Shown piece after piece: positions 25,814-35,258 of a stretch of 64,000 nt of DNA; the stretch's first letter is position 1; each line of letters begins with the position of its first letter. This stretch comes from JAFGJQ01 sp964586145 (GTDB taxonomy: Bacteria; Planctomycetota; Phycisphaerae; UBA1845), in the NCBI GenBank assembly GCA_964586145.1, contig CAZPHH010000009.1, positions 1-64,000 on the forward strand, read 5' to 3'. Under the pieces are notes generated by a model. That model made no database searches. It was not told the DNA's origin and saw only the letters and a program-made list of their open reading frames with translations. The translations under genes and the position numbers were made by a program.

Positions 25814-28800
25814 CTATGGCGCCGCCGCATCGCGGCCGTGTCCGCGCGGCTCTCCGCCGGCGAGCTTTGCGACCTCGGTGCCCGCCAGCAGGAACGCGCC
25901 GACCCCGTACGGCATAGAACTGTCAAAAGAGGTCGCCCCCGGCGCCGCGGCGGGCACCTGCACGAACCCGAGCTTGCCGTCCGGGTGGACGGAGGCCGCC
26001 AGGGCATCCCACGCACTGCGAACGACAGGCGTGTATGTCTCGCGGTCCAGAATGCCCTGATTGACCCCCCACGCCAGGGCGTAGCAGAAGAAGCCGGTGC
26101 CGCTGGTTTCCTTTACGGCCGGATCGTCGGGATCCAGCAGGCTGGGATGCCACGTGCCGTCCGGCGTCTGCAGCTTCACGATGCGGGCCGCCATCTTCGT
26201 GAAGAGTTCCACGTAGCGCGGGCGGTCGGGATAGTCCTCGGGCATCTTCGATAACACCCGCACCAACCCGGCCATCACCCAGCCGTTGCCGCGGCTCCAG
26301 AAGACCTTCTTCCCGTTGGCCGCGCGGCGGCCGAAGAAGCTCGAATCACGCCAATACAGCGATTCCTCGGCATCAAACAGATAGTCCGTCGTGTGCCACC
26401 ACTGCTCGTTCATGGTGTCCAGGTACTTCCGATCTCCCGTGACGGCGTACAGGTAGGCCAGCGACGGCGGGCCCATGAAGAGCGCGTCGCACCACGCCCA
26501 CTCGCGGAGATGGATGTTGTTCTTCCACTCCAGGGATTCGGTGTGGGGGCGAGCGGCGATCTGGTCGGCCACGTCTTGCCAGTTGGCGATCATCTCCGGG
26601 GACTTGTAAATTTCGTAGAGCTCGGAATACGTCTGGCCGACGCAGTAATCGTCGGCGAAAAACGTCCGCGGCCCGATCTTCCACTCATTCTCCTCGCCGA
26701 TCGCTTTCATGGCCTCGTAATATCGCCGGTCGCCCGTGTGGTGGCCGAGAGCCATCGCGCCGGCATAGAAGGCGCCGTTGATCCAATCGGTCTTGCTGAC
26801 GGGCAGTTCCTGCGTGAGTTGCCAGTCCGCCACCTGCCGCATGAGGGCCTCGATCGCCTCGGGGTCGCGTGCGGAACTGGGGCGGGTTTGGTGCATCATG
26901 ATGGCCGTGCGGAAGTCGGTGTAGTGGCGATAGTCCCCATTCATCCAGAACAGGCCGGATGCGTCGGCCGGGTGGTTCCGGGCGACGAACGGCCGAATGT
27001 TGTGCCTCGCGGAGTTCCCGGTGATGTGCTCCGATCGCCAGGTCCGGCCCAGGTCGGCCGTGGTCCAGCGTTCGATCTCGAAGCGGTCGTTCCGTCGGCG
27101 TGAGAGATACACTACGGACGGTTGCGTGTGATCCAGCACCACGCCGCCCGAGTAGTGCGGCTCTCGCTCTCGCTCGCCCTTTGGGGTCTGGGGAAACCAC
27201 GGACCGGCCCAGGTAATCTCGTTGTCGATCCACCGGCTGCCGTCCCACGCCGCATAGCGGTAGCGGTGATCCTCTTCCGTGGGGCAGGCCGCGTATACGA
27301 GGATCGGACGGCCGTTCGCGTCCAGCGCGAGGTCCCACACCCAGGCGCGTGCGTTGCCGTGGGCGGCCGCGTCGTACACCTTGTCGGCCTGCGACGGTTC
27401 GAATGGAAGATCGGCCAGGGCCGCGATTTGGCTGCCGTCGGCCCGGTGAAAGGCGCCGTCATGGTAGCAGGCGTAGTAAACGCTGTTGAGCGGCTCATTT
27501 CGCGGGTGCCCGTCGGTGAAGATGAGGTGGATTTTCTTCCGGCCATCGGTGGCGATTTTGACGTAGGGGCGGTTCCCTTGTGTGTTCTCCTTGCGCGACA
27601 GCACCGTTCCGAGCGGCTCCCAGGACTCACCGTTGTCGCGCGACCGAGCCCAGTTGGGTTTGAAATTGTCGCCTCTCCAGAAGAGGTAGATCGTGTTGTC
27701 CTCTTCCGTCAGAAGAACGGGATTGGGATACGTAACGCTCTTGTTCGGCCGGGGCCCCGTGTGGATGGGCAGAGCGCGTTCCTCGCTCCACGGCTCCAGC
27801 GCCTTCGGATTGCTGCACACGCGGGCGAGCATCTCGTCGCCGCCGTGACGGGAGTAGAAAGCCATGAGCTTCCCGTCGGGCAGAAACAGCAGCGACGGGT
27901 TGTCGTGATCGTCCCGCTGCAGCTTCTCGTGGAGCGTGGCCACGCGGGGCGTCCGGCCGGCCGGGTTGATGCACCCCACCTGAACGGAGCCGTCAGTGCT
28001 GAGCCAGCCGATGTACGTCCGTCCGTCGTGCCAGACGGCCCTGGGATCCGCAAACCAGCACCACGCGCCGCCCGGGGTGACGACGGAGAACGAGCCGCCG
28101 GGCGGCGCATCGCTTTTGAGCCTGGCCGAGGCCGGGGCAATGAGCATGGTCACCCGGGCCTTCTCAACGGGCTGGGTCAACTCGATTCCCACCCGGGTGG
28201 GCTGATCCGGTACCCGAAGGTTTTCGTGGATGGCCTCCGGGCGGATTTCGAAGGGGCTGCCTTCCACGGCGATGCGCACTCGAACGGCCGCCTTCTTCCC
28301 CAGGATGAGCACTTCATCGGGCGCGATGCGTTCACAATGCCCGAACGTGATCAGGGCGTCGGCGAACCTCTCGGGCCCCCGAAAGACGACCTCGTCCACG
28401 ATCTTCAGGTGGCCGTCGCCCTGGCGGGAGTACTCGAACGCGCGATGCAGCTTCTCCAACTGCGGCACGTCGTAGGCCGAGGTCAGGTCCAGGACCAGGG
28501 TGTCGCTCTGTTCCGTGAAGTCCGTTCGAAGCACGCGGCCCTGCGCCTCCGCACCCGTCCGTTGAAGCTGACCGGCCACGACGGGGACCGGGTGGCCGAA
28601 GGAGTTCAGGGCCTTGCTGTCGTACCGCCCGCTGCCGAAGGTCCGCGCGGTGTACACCTCCGCTCCCAGCTCGGCAAGGACAATCTCTTTTCCGACCGCC
28701 ACCACGTATGATCCGACGTCATTGTGGTTGTGGTGCTCGGCGTTGTGCCCGCCCTTGAGGGCCACCCCCATTTTCGCGGACGATGCGACGCCTGGCCGGG

Positions 28801-30019
28801 CAATCAGCACGCCGGCGTCTGCAAACCACGTCCGCGGACCGGGGCCGCTGGACGCCTCCGGCGCCGGCGCCGACCGGGAGGCGGAGTTGGGAAAGCCATA
28901 CAGGAGGACGATGGGCAGCGAACTGCGGGACGAGCCCGGTTCCTTCCGCTCCCACTGCTCCAGTCCCAGTCCGAGCCTTCGACTCACGTAGTACATTGCG
29001 GCGGGATCCGGGCGGGTGGCGATCGGGCAATCGGCGAACGCCGGGTACAGGCCGTTGAAGATCTCAAGCCGCGCGCCGAACTGCGCCGGCTCTTTCACTC
29101 CCTCGACCGCCAGGAGGTCCAGGGCCCCTCCGGTCGCCTGGTGAATTGCCTCCACGAGCAACACGTAGTGCCCGAAGCCGTAATTCCAGTAACTCAATCC
29201 TTCCGAACAGTAGCCGTCCGGCGTGAATCCCTGGAGGAAGTACCTGGAGTACAACTCGGCCGCCGCGATGAAGAGCGCCCTCTCGTCACGCGATTCGACC
29301 AGGGCCAGCGCCGCCTGCGTGACTTCGGCCAAGCACACGCTGTTCCAGTTGTTCGTCCATTTCAGCCATCGGTCCGGCGGCCGGTTCCCGTCCAGCGTGG
29401 CGAGAAACGGATCCAGCGTCCGTCGCCGCACGTTTTCCCGCAGCAACGCCCGCGTCTGCGGCTGGAGCCGATCCCCGAGCAGGTAATCTGCCAGGGCGAG
29501 GTTGGCCGACAGGTGGGAGGACCCGAGATCGATGTGCGTCGCCTTCCCGTGAAAATTCTCGAGCTTCGGGTCGTGCGCCGACATGACCCACGTGCGTTCT
29601 GCGCAAAGGGCGTGAATCACCTCTTCCAGCGCCGGCAGAAACCGGCCCGCGTTCTCCATGCACTCGGCCAGCACAAACGGCGCAATCCGCCCGCGTCGCT
29701 GGTTGGCGACCCTCTCCCACCGGCTGCGGTTTCCGTTTTCCGTGTACTCCAGAAAGAGCGCATCCGGCTGCTCCGGCAGGGGCCCTGTCAGGAGCTTTTC
29801 CGCCCGGGCCATCCACGCCTGCGACGACTCGCGCTGCGCGAACCGCTTCCAGGCGGCGCGGTCGGCGATGGGCGGACCAAACCCGCACGGGTCGGGGCCG
29901 AGCATGGCCGCAATCTCCCGGACGCGGGCCTCGGGCGGGCGCTCGACCTCCGCGAAGGACAACGGGCTCGAGAGAACCACCGCCGCACACATGACCATAT
30001 TTGAACAGGTTGGTTTCAT
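25814..30019 (-). CDS. Tri-domain secreted polysaccharide-degrading enzyme (heparinase II/III-like, BNR, GH105)
   Basis: 1401-residue exported protein. A signal peptide (about 1-24) is followed by an alpha/alpha-toroid and heparinase II/III-like beta-sandwich (about 30-635) with the signature EHHNHNDVGSY at 428-438. A BNR-4-type beta-propeller follows (about 643-1048; CWFADPRAVWHDGRTY and RDDHDNPSLLF), similar to ulvan/rhamnogalacturonan-type lyases. The C-terminus (about 1051-1388) is a GH105 unsaturated uronyl hydrolase: WINGAFYAG, WCDALFMGPPSLAY with the presumed catalytic Asp near 1178, and WSRGNGWVMAGL. Together these could cleave a uronic-acid-containing polysaccharide and hydrolyse the unsaturated products. 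Start ATG at 30019 gives the signal peptide. Substrate is inferred only. Confidence 0.85.
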   Translation of the reverse strand: MKPTCSNMVMCAAVVLSSPLSFAEVERPPEARVREIAAMLGPDPCGFGPPIADRAAWKRFAQRESSQAWMARAEKLLTGPLPEQPDALFLEYTENGNRSRWERVANQRRGRIAPFVLAECMENAGRFLPALEEVIHALCAERTWVMSAHDPKLENFHGKATHIDLGSSHLSANLALADYLLGDRLQPQTRALLRENVRRRTLDPFLATLDGNRPPDRWLKWTNNWNSVCLAEVTQAALALVESRDERALFIAAAELYSRYFLQGFTPDGYCSEGLSYWNYGFGHYVLLVEAIHQATGGALDLLAVEGVKEPAQFGARLEIFNGLYPAFADCPIATRPDPAAMYYVSRRLGLGLEQWERKEPGSSRSSLPIVLLYGFPNSASRSAPAPEASSGPGPRTWFADAGVLIARPGVASSAKMGVALKGGHNAEHHNHNDVGSYVVAVGKEIVLAELGAEVYTARTFGSGRYDSKALNSFGHPVPVVAGQLQRTGAEAQGRVLRTDFTEQSDTLVLDLTSAYDVPQLEKLHRAFEYSRQGDGHLKIVDEVVFRGPERFADALITFGHCERIAPDEVLILGKKAAVRVRIAVEGSPFEIRPEAIHENLRVPDQPTRVGIELTQPVEKARVTMLIAPASARLKSDAPPGGSFSVVTPGGAWCWFADPRAVWHDGRTYIGWLSTDGSVQVGCINPAGRTPRVATLHEKLQRDDHDNPSLLFLPDGKLMAFYSRHGGDEMLARVCSNPKALEPWSEERALPIHTGPRPNKSVTYPNPVLLTEEDNTIYLFWRGDNFKPNWARSRDNGESWEPLGTVLSRKENTQGNRPYVKIATDGRKKIHLIFTDGHPRNEPLNSVYYACYHDGAFHRADGSQIAALADLPFEPSQADKVYDAAAHGNARAWVWDLALDANGRPILVYAACPTEEDHRYRYAAWDGSRWIDNEITWAGPWFPQTPKGEREREPHYSGGVVLDHTQPSVVYLSRRRNDRFEIERWTTADLGRTWRSEHITGNSARHNIRPFVARNHPADASGLFWMNGDYRHYTDFRTAIMMHQTRPSSARDPEAIEALMRQVADWQLTQELPVSKTDWINGAFYAGAMALGHHTGDRRYYEAMKAIGEENEWKIGPRTFFADDYCVGQTYSELYEIYKSPEMIANWQDVADQIAARPHTESLEWKNNIHLREWAWCDALFMGPPSLAYLYAVTGDRKYLDTMNEQWWHTTDYLFDAEESLYWRDSSFFGRRAANGKKVFWSRGNGWVMAGLVRVLSKMPEDYPDRPRYVELFTKMAARIVKLQTPDGTWHPSLLDPDDPAVKETSGTGFFCYALAWGVNQGILDRETYTPVVRSAWDALAASVHPDGKLGFVQVPAAAPGATSFDSSMPYGVGAFLLAGTEVAKLAGGEPRGHGRDAAAP

Positions 30020-30195
30020 AGTGAACCATGCTAGCGCGCCGGCGGCGGGTGTCAACGCGTATCGAGATCGTCTGGGCAGCCGAGCGAGTGCGGGCGAGCC
30101 TGTTCAGTGCCCCCCTCCAGCGTGATAATCCTCCGTGTGAGCGGTGCAGGCGCGTCCGGACATGGGTTCGAGCGCGGCACGGTTGAGGCACACCC

Positions 30196-30951
30196 ATGGC
30201 GGCAAACGAGCCCCTTCTACCTCTGCTGGAACGCGTCGCGGAGCTTCTGCGCGGTGCAGAGCGCATCGCATGCCTGACCGGGGCGGGCGTCTCGGCGGAG
30301 AGCGGCGTGCCGACCTTTCGCGGCGTGGGCGGCCTCTGGGAGGGCAGACGCCCGGAGACGCTGGCCACGCCGGAGGCGTTCGCATCCGACCCGGAGGAGG
30401 TCTGGCGGTTCTACCTCTGGCGGCGCCGCCTTCTGCTGGCCTGCAAACCCAACCCCGGGCATTGCGCGCTCGCACGGCTTGAACGGCAGAAACCCGGATT
30501 CACGCTGATCACGCAAAACGTCGACGGGCTCCACCTGCAGGCGGGCAGCCGGCGCGTGCTCGCCGTCCACGGCGACATCTGGATCGACCGCTGCACGCGA
30601 TGCGGACGCGAGGCACGCTCCACCGGTGAAGACCTGGAGACCATTCCCCGCTGCGGCGCCTGCGGCGCCCTGGCCCGCCCCGGCGTGGTCTGGTTCGGCG
30701 AGATGCTGCCCACGGACGTGTGGACGCAGGCCGAACGGGCGGCAGCGTCGTGCGATGTGATGCTGGTCGTGGGAACGAGTTCGCTGGTCTATCCCGCCGC
30801 CTCGCTGGCCGACGTGGCCCGGGCGGGTGGGGCCACCATCGCGGAGATCAACCCGGAGGCCACGCCTGTAACGTCTCAGGCGGACGTGGCCATTTCGTCC
30901 CCGTCCGGCCAAGCCCTGCCGGCCATCGTGGACGGCCTCGGCACGTCCTGA
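30196..30951 (+). CDS. cobB: NAD-dependent protein deacylase, sirtuin
   Basis: 251-residue SIR2-family enzyme that removes acyl groups from lysines using NAD+. LTGAGVSAESGVPTFRG, LITQNVDGLH and catalytic His in AVHGDIW are intact, with a zinc ribbon CTRCGRE...CGACGAL. FYLWRRR places Tyr and Arg three residues apart (YxxR), the pair that lets class III sirtuins such as SIRT5 and E. coli CobB accept succinyl or malonyl groups. Start ATG at 30196. It lies alone between divergent and tandem unrelated genes. Confidence 0.93.
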   Translation: MAANEPLLPLLERVAELLRGAERIACLTGAGVSAESGVPTFRGVGGLWEGRRPETLATPEAFASDPEEVWRFYLWRRRLLLACKPNPGHCALARLERQKPGFTLITQNVDGLHLQAGSRRVLAVHGDIWIDRCTRCGREARSTGEDLETIPRCGACGALARPGVVWFGEMLPTDVWTQAERAAASCDVMLVVGTSSLVYPAASLADVARAGGATIAEINPEATPVTSQADVAISSPSGQALPAIVDGLGTS

Positions 30952-31106
30952 GGGGGCGCGCCGAGTCGGCCGGCCGCGTTGACGGGGGTCAGCCTCGCCA
31001 GTAGCATCACCCGGTCCCGGACCCCTCCGGAGCCCGACCGGGGTATGGAAAGGGAGGGGAAACGTGCCCCGGCGGGATCGATGGCCCACGCGAGACCGGT
31101 TGCCGC

Positions 31107-31913
31107 ATGTTTGCCGTGATTTCGGACATCCACAGCAACATCGAAGCGCTGACGGCGGTCCTGGAGGACATCGACCGGCGCGGCGTCCGGGAAGTGCATT
31201 GCTGCGGGGATATTGTGGGGTACGGGCCGAATCCCCTGGAGTGCCTCGATCAGTTGATCGAGCGAGATGTAAAATCGGTCTGTGGCAATCATGACATTGC
31301 CGTGTTCTTTGAGCCGCTGAACTTCAACGTCAGCGCCGAGCGAGCCGCGTACTGGACGCGCCAGGTCCTGGAGGACGAAGCCCGCAAGGCGTTGCGCAAC
31401 CGCCGCTGGGAGATGCTGGGCAACATGCCGGAACGAATGGAGGTGCATGGCCTGCTGCTGGTGCATGCCTCCCCCCGCCGGCCGGTCAATGAGTATCTGT
31501 TCTCCGAGGACGTGTACACGAACCCGAACAAGATTCTGGCGAATTTCGACCGCCTGGGGCACAACCACCGGGCGTGCGTTGTCGGACACACGCACGTGCC
31601 GGGTGTGTTCCTGGACGATCCCTATTTCGACGCGCCGGGCGACCTGACGGAGACGGATCGGTACGAGCTGACCTCTGAGGAAAAGGCGATTATCAACGTG
31701 GGCAGCGTGGGGCAGCCCCGGGACCGCGACATTCGGGCGAGTTACATCGTGGTGCACGAGCCCGCGGACGAGCCGGACCACGCGAACAACGACCTGCACG
31801 CCGTCATCGAGTTCGTGCGGATCGAATACGATGTGGAGAAGACGGTCAGGAAAATCCTGGCCATTCCTGAACTGGACGATTTTCTTGGCACGCGTCTCCT
31901 GGACGGCCGCTAG
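31107..31913 (+). CDS. Metallophosphoesterase (calcineurin-like, YfcE/diadenosine-phosphatase type)
   Basis: 268-residue metallophosphatase. The metal-ligand motifs occur in order: DIHSN (DxH), GDIVGYGPNP (GDxxGYG), GNHD, VHASPR and GHTHVPG (GHTH). INVGSVGQPRDRD is typical of this family. Many homologues are annotated as phosphodiesterase or diadenosine tetraphosphatase-like, but the natural substrate cannot be told from sequence. ATG at 31107. Confidence 0.88.
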   Translation: MFAVISDIHSNIEALTAVLEDIDRRGVREVHCCGDIVGYGPNPLECLDQLIERDVKSVCGNHDIAVFFEPLNFNVSAERAAYWTRQVLEDEARKALRNRRWEMLGNMPERMEVHGLLLVHASPRRPVNEYLFSEDVYTNPNKILANFDRLGHNHRACVVGHTHVPGVFLDDPYFDAPGDLTETDRYELTSEEKAIINVGSVGQPRDRDIRASYIVVHEPADEPDHANNDLHAVIEFVRIEYDVEKTVRKILAIPELDDFLGTRLLDGR

Positions 31914-32026
31914 CCTCGTGTCCAGGGTCGGTTCGGGTCGCGCCCCGGCGGGGACCGGCGTGCGGTCCGCGAGAGAGATTTCCGGAACCACCGACGATCG
32001 AAGATCGTAGAGGAGCAGGTCCGACC

Positions 32027-34120
32027 GTGGATCGACGTTCGTTTATCCAAGCCATGCTGTGGGCAACCGCCGCGTTTCTCGTGTTCATCACGGTCTCGCA
32101 GCGGTACCTCACGCCCCCGACACGACCCGAAGCCCCGGCGGACACAAGGGCCGGCGCCGCGGCAGGTGAGGAATCCGCCGATGCCGCGCCGACCTCTCGC
32201 CCGGACACGCCGGGACTGACCTCCTCCCCTTCCACGCCCGACGGGCTCCGGGCTGCCTCGGCGGAAGACGCCGGGCTTGTGGTCCTGGGAAGCGTGCCGG
32301 ACGACCCCGAGAGCCCGTACCGGATGCGTCTGGAGCTCTCGCCGCGCGGCGCCGCGATTCGCACCGCCCATCTGACGGACTTCGCCGCCCGATACGGCAG
32401 CGACGAACGATACCAGCTCCTCCAGCCGGAAAAGGGGCCGACCGGCTCGGAACAGCTCTCTCTCGCGCTGGAGAGCATTACCGTCAACCTGCGGACGATT
32501 TCTCTGGAGGATGCGGTCTGGCAGGTGTCTCCGTCCCACAGCGAGGACGAACAGGCCGCGCGGTTCACGCTGGATCTTCTGAGCGCCGAGGACCAACCTC
32601 TGCTCCGCATGGTGAGAGAGTACGTTCTGCGGCCCCAGACCGTCGAGTCGGGCCGACATGACCTGACCGTGACGTTCTCCCTGGAGAACCTGACAAGCGA
32701 CATTCTGGACGTTCGGTTTGCGCAGCGGGGGCCGGTGGGCATCCGCCAGGAGTACAGCCGGGCGGACGACCGGTACGTGTACACGGCCGTCAGCCCGTCC
32801 GGCGCGGCGACCCTTCCCAAGCTGAGCGGGATCGCCTTCAGCAAAGTCGCGTCCGGCGACAAACCGCTGATCGAATACAAGCGGGACGCGGGCGACCACT
32901 TCTGGTGGCACGGCGCCGGGAACAAGTACTTCAGCTTCCTCGCCGTGCCGTTGGGCCACGTGAACAACGAGCGGCCGGACTACGTGGTACAGGCGGACGC
33001 GCTGGATCTGAGTCGAGAGAACAAATCGCATACGGGCGTGACGACGCGTCTGGTTCTGCGGGCCTCGGTGCCCCCGGGCGGTACGTGGGAATCGACGCAG
33101 ACGTGCTATGTGGGGCCGAACGACAAGGAGTCGTTCGTACGGGAAAGCAATGCGGACTACGGCCGCCTGGGGTTCGGCGAAATCATCAGCGTGCAATACG
33201 GGTCATGCGCGTTCGGCTGGCTGACCGACCTGATGGTGTGGCTTCTGGACGGTCTGCACAAAGCCGTTCCGAACTACGGGGTCGCCATCATCATCCTGGT
33301 GATCATCGTGCGGGCGCTCCTTCACCCGCTGACGCGCAAGGGCCAGATCAACATGGTCCGCATGCAGGAACGGATGGGCAAGCTGCAGCCGAAACTGGAG
33401 CAGATCAAGAAGACCCACGGCAACGACAAGGTCCGCCTCCAGCAGGAAACCATGCGGGTGTACAAGGAAGAGGGAATCAACCCGGCGAGTTCCGTGTTCA
33501 ACTCATGCCTCCCCATGATGATCCAGATGCCGATCTGGATCGCCCTGTACACCAGCCTGGCCAACAACATCCAGATGCGGCACCAACCCTTCGTTCTGTG
33601 GATTCACGACCTGACCGCTCCGGATGCGCTCATCACGTTCAGCCAGTCGTATCACGTTCCGCTCCTGAGCGCGCTGACCGGCCCCATCGAGGCGTTTAAC
33701 CTGCTGCCCATCCTGATGGGCATCACCATGTATCTGCAGCAGAAGCTGATGCCCAAGCCGCAGACGCCGGCCAAGCCCTCCGCCGGCGCCGGGTCCGGCC
33801 CGCAGTTCGACCAGGCCGCCCAGATGCAGAAGATGATGCCCGTCATGTCGGTGTTCTTCTCGCTCATCCTCTACGCGATGCCCAGCGGGCTGAACCTGTA
33901 CATCATGACCAGCAGCCTCTTCGGCATGCTCGAGCAGTACTACATCCGCAAGCACATCCGCACGGTGAAGGAACGAAACAAGGAGGAGGGCGGCACGGAC
34001 GCGGCTGCCCCCCGGCCGCCGAAACCCTCCCGACCGCCCTCCTGGCTGGCCCGGAAGTTCCAGGACTTGCAGAAACGCGCCGAGGAAGCTCAACGCGTCC
34101 AGGGCCGCAGGAAGCACTGA
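32027..34120 (+). CDS. yidC: Membrane protein insertase YidC
   Basis: 697-residue Oxa1/YidC insertase for Sec-dependent and independent membrane proteins. One N-terminal helix (about 9-24), a large periplasmic beta-domain (about 70-380) and a C-terminal core of five helices: FGWLTDLMVWLLDGLH, GVAIIILVIIVRALLHPLT (with the conserved Arg of the groove), MPIWIALYTSLANN, the LPILMGITMYLQQKLMP segment and MPVMSVFFSLILYAMPSGLNLYI. The domain plan is that of diderms. GTG start at 32027 after GAGGAGCAGG. Confidence 0.95.
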   Translation: MDRRSFIQAMLWATAAFLVFITVSQRYLTPPTRPEAPADTRAGAAAGEESADAAPTSRPDTPGLTSSPSTPDGLRAASAEDAGLVVLGSVPDDPESPYRMRLELSPRGAAIRTAHLTDFAARYGSDERYQLLQPEKGPTGSEQLSLALESITVNLRTISLEDAVWQVSPSHSEDEQAARFTLDLLSAEDQPLLRMVREYVLRPQTVESGRHDLTVTFSLENLTSDILDVRFAQRGPVGIRQEYSRADDRYVYTAVSPSGAATLPKLSGIAFSKVASGDKPLIEYKRDAGDHFWWHGAGNKYFSFLAVPLGHVNNERPDYVVQADALDLSRENKSHTGVTTRLVLRASVPPGGTWESTQTCYVGPNDKESFVRESNADYGRLGFGEIISVQYGSCAFGWLTDLMVWLLDGLHKAVPNYGVAIIILVIIVRALLHPLTRKGQINMVRMQERMGKLQPKLEQIKKTHGNDKVRLQQETMRVYKEEGINPASSVFNSCLPMMIQMPIWIALYTSLANNIQMRHQPFVLWIHDLTAPDALITFSQSYHVPLLSALTGPIEAFNLLPILMGITMYLQQKLMPKPQTPAKPSAGAGSGPQFDQAAQMQKMMPVMSVFFSLILYAMPSGLNLYIMTSSLFGMLEQYYIRKHIRTVKERNKEEGGTDAAAPRPPKPSRPPSWLARKFQDLQKRAEEAQRVQGRRKH

Positions 34121-34201
34121 GCGACAGGCCGGATTTGCCGCACCGGCCGCACGTCGCCCGGTCCGCCGCCCCGAGCCCCGAGACGGGCGGGGCAGGCGCT
34201 T

Positions 34202-34229
34202 TTGACTCCCCCGGGCGCGGGGGTAGGAT
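34202..34229 (+). promoter_or_regulatory. Candidate promoter for ribH-nusB-ftsY
   Basis: TTGACT (34202-34207) and TAGGAT (34224-34229) are 16 bases apart; five and four of six consensus bases match. It lies about 90 bases before ribH, downstream of the yidC stop. Confidence 0.5.
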
Positions 34230-34317
34230 ACCGGTCGGCAGGCACGAAACCGGGCGTCCTGGGATTCGGGGCGCCACGGAAGCCGACACGGAGCCGCCAG
34301 TTACCGGAGAAGGCCGC

Positions 34318-34815
34318 ATGCCACAGGAGATTCATGGCAATCTGGTCGTCCAGCAGCAGCGCTTCGCCCTGCTCGTGACGCGATTCAACGACTTCATCAC
34401 GTCCAAGCTCCTGGCCGGAGCGGTGGACACGCTGCAACGCCACGGATGTCCCGACGGGCAGATGACCGTTGTGCGGGTGCCGGGATCGTACGAACTGCCC
34501 CTGGCGGCGCGGAAGCTGGTCGGGACCGGCCGGTACGATGCCGTGATCTGTCTGGGGTGCATCATTCGCGGGCAGACGCCGCATTTTGAGTTCATCGCCG
34601 CCGAGTGCGCCAAGGGCATCGCCCAGGTTGCGATGGAATCGGGGACTCCGGTCACCTTCGGCGTCATCACGGCCGACACGCTGGAGCAGGCCATCGAACG
34701 GGCGGGCGCCAAGGCCGGGAACAAGGGTTCGGACGCGGCCCTGGCCGCGATCGAGCTGGCGAACCTGTACGCCCAGCTTCAGGGCGCCGGCGGCCGCGCC
34801 GGCAAGAAGGACTGA
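34318..34815 (+). CDS. ribH: 6,7-dimethyl-8-ribityllumazine synthase
   Basis: 165-residue lumazine synthase for the penultimate step of riboflavin synthesis, which forms icosahedral or pentameric assemblies in the cytoplasm. RFNDFITSKLLAGA binds the ribityl substrate, VPGSYELPLAA is conserved, and GCIIRGQTPHFEFI contains the catalytic His and phosphate-binding Arg/Thr region. GNKGSDAALAAIELANL closes the domain. The start at 34318 has GGAGAAGG upstream. Followed by nusB in the common ribH-nusB arrangement. Confidence 0.94.
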   Translation: MPQEIHGNLVVQQQRFALLVTRFNDFITSKLLAGAVDTLQRHGCPDGQMTVVRVPGSYELPLAARKLVGTGRYDAVICLGCIIRGQTPHFEFIAAECAKGIAQVAMESGTPVTFGVITADTLEQAIERAGAKAGNKGSDAALAAIELANLYAQLQGAGGRAGKKD

Positions 34816-34823
34816 CCGCACCC

Positions 34824-35258
34824 GTGAGTCTCGACCGCCACCAGGCCCGTATCCTGGCCATGCAGTTGCTTGCCCAGATGGATGCTCAGGGGGACTCGTT
34901 CCTGGACGAGTTCGACGCATTCCTGGACAAATCGGAGTTGGCGCCGGCCCGCGCGACTCGGACATACGCCGCCGACCTGGCCCGACGAAGCTGGTCCCAG
35001 CGTCAGAAGCAAGACGAGCGTATCCGGGGTGTTGCCAGGCACTGGTCGCTGGAGCGGATGTCTCCCGTGGACCGCAACGTGATTCGGCTGGCCCTGGTGG
35101 AGCTCGAAGCCGGCACGGTGCCGGCTCGCGTGGTGATCGCCGAGGCCATCGAAATCAGCCGCGAATACGGGTCGGCGGAGTCGCCGCGATTCGTAAACGG
35201 CGTACTGGATGCGCTGTACCGACAGCAATCCGCCGCAGGCGGAAAGGACACAGGCTGA
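34824..35258 (+). CDS. nusB: Transcription antitermination factor NusB
   Basis: 144-residue all-helical RNA-binding protein of the rRNA antitermination complex. ARILAMQLLAQMD, LERMSPVDRNVIRLALVEL, VVIAEAIEISREYG and SPRFVNGVLDALY match the family in order. The GTG at 34824, nine bases after ribH, gives the normal length; the frame is open farther upstream only as an overlap with ribH. Its stop overlaps the ftsY start (TGATG). Confidence 0.92.
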   Translation: MSLDRHQARILAMQLLAQMDAQGDSFLDEFDAFLDKSELAPARATRTYAADLARRSWSQRQKQDERIRGVARHWSLERMSPVDRNVIRLALVELEAGTVPARVVIAEAIEISREYGSAESPRFVNGVLDALYRQQSAAGGKDTG

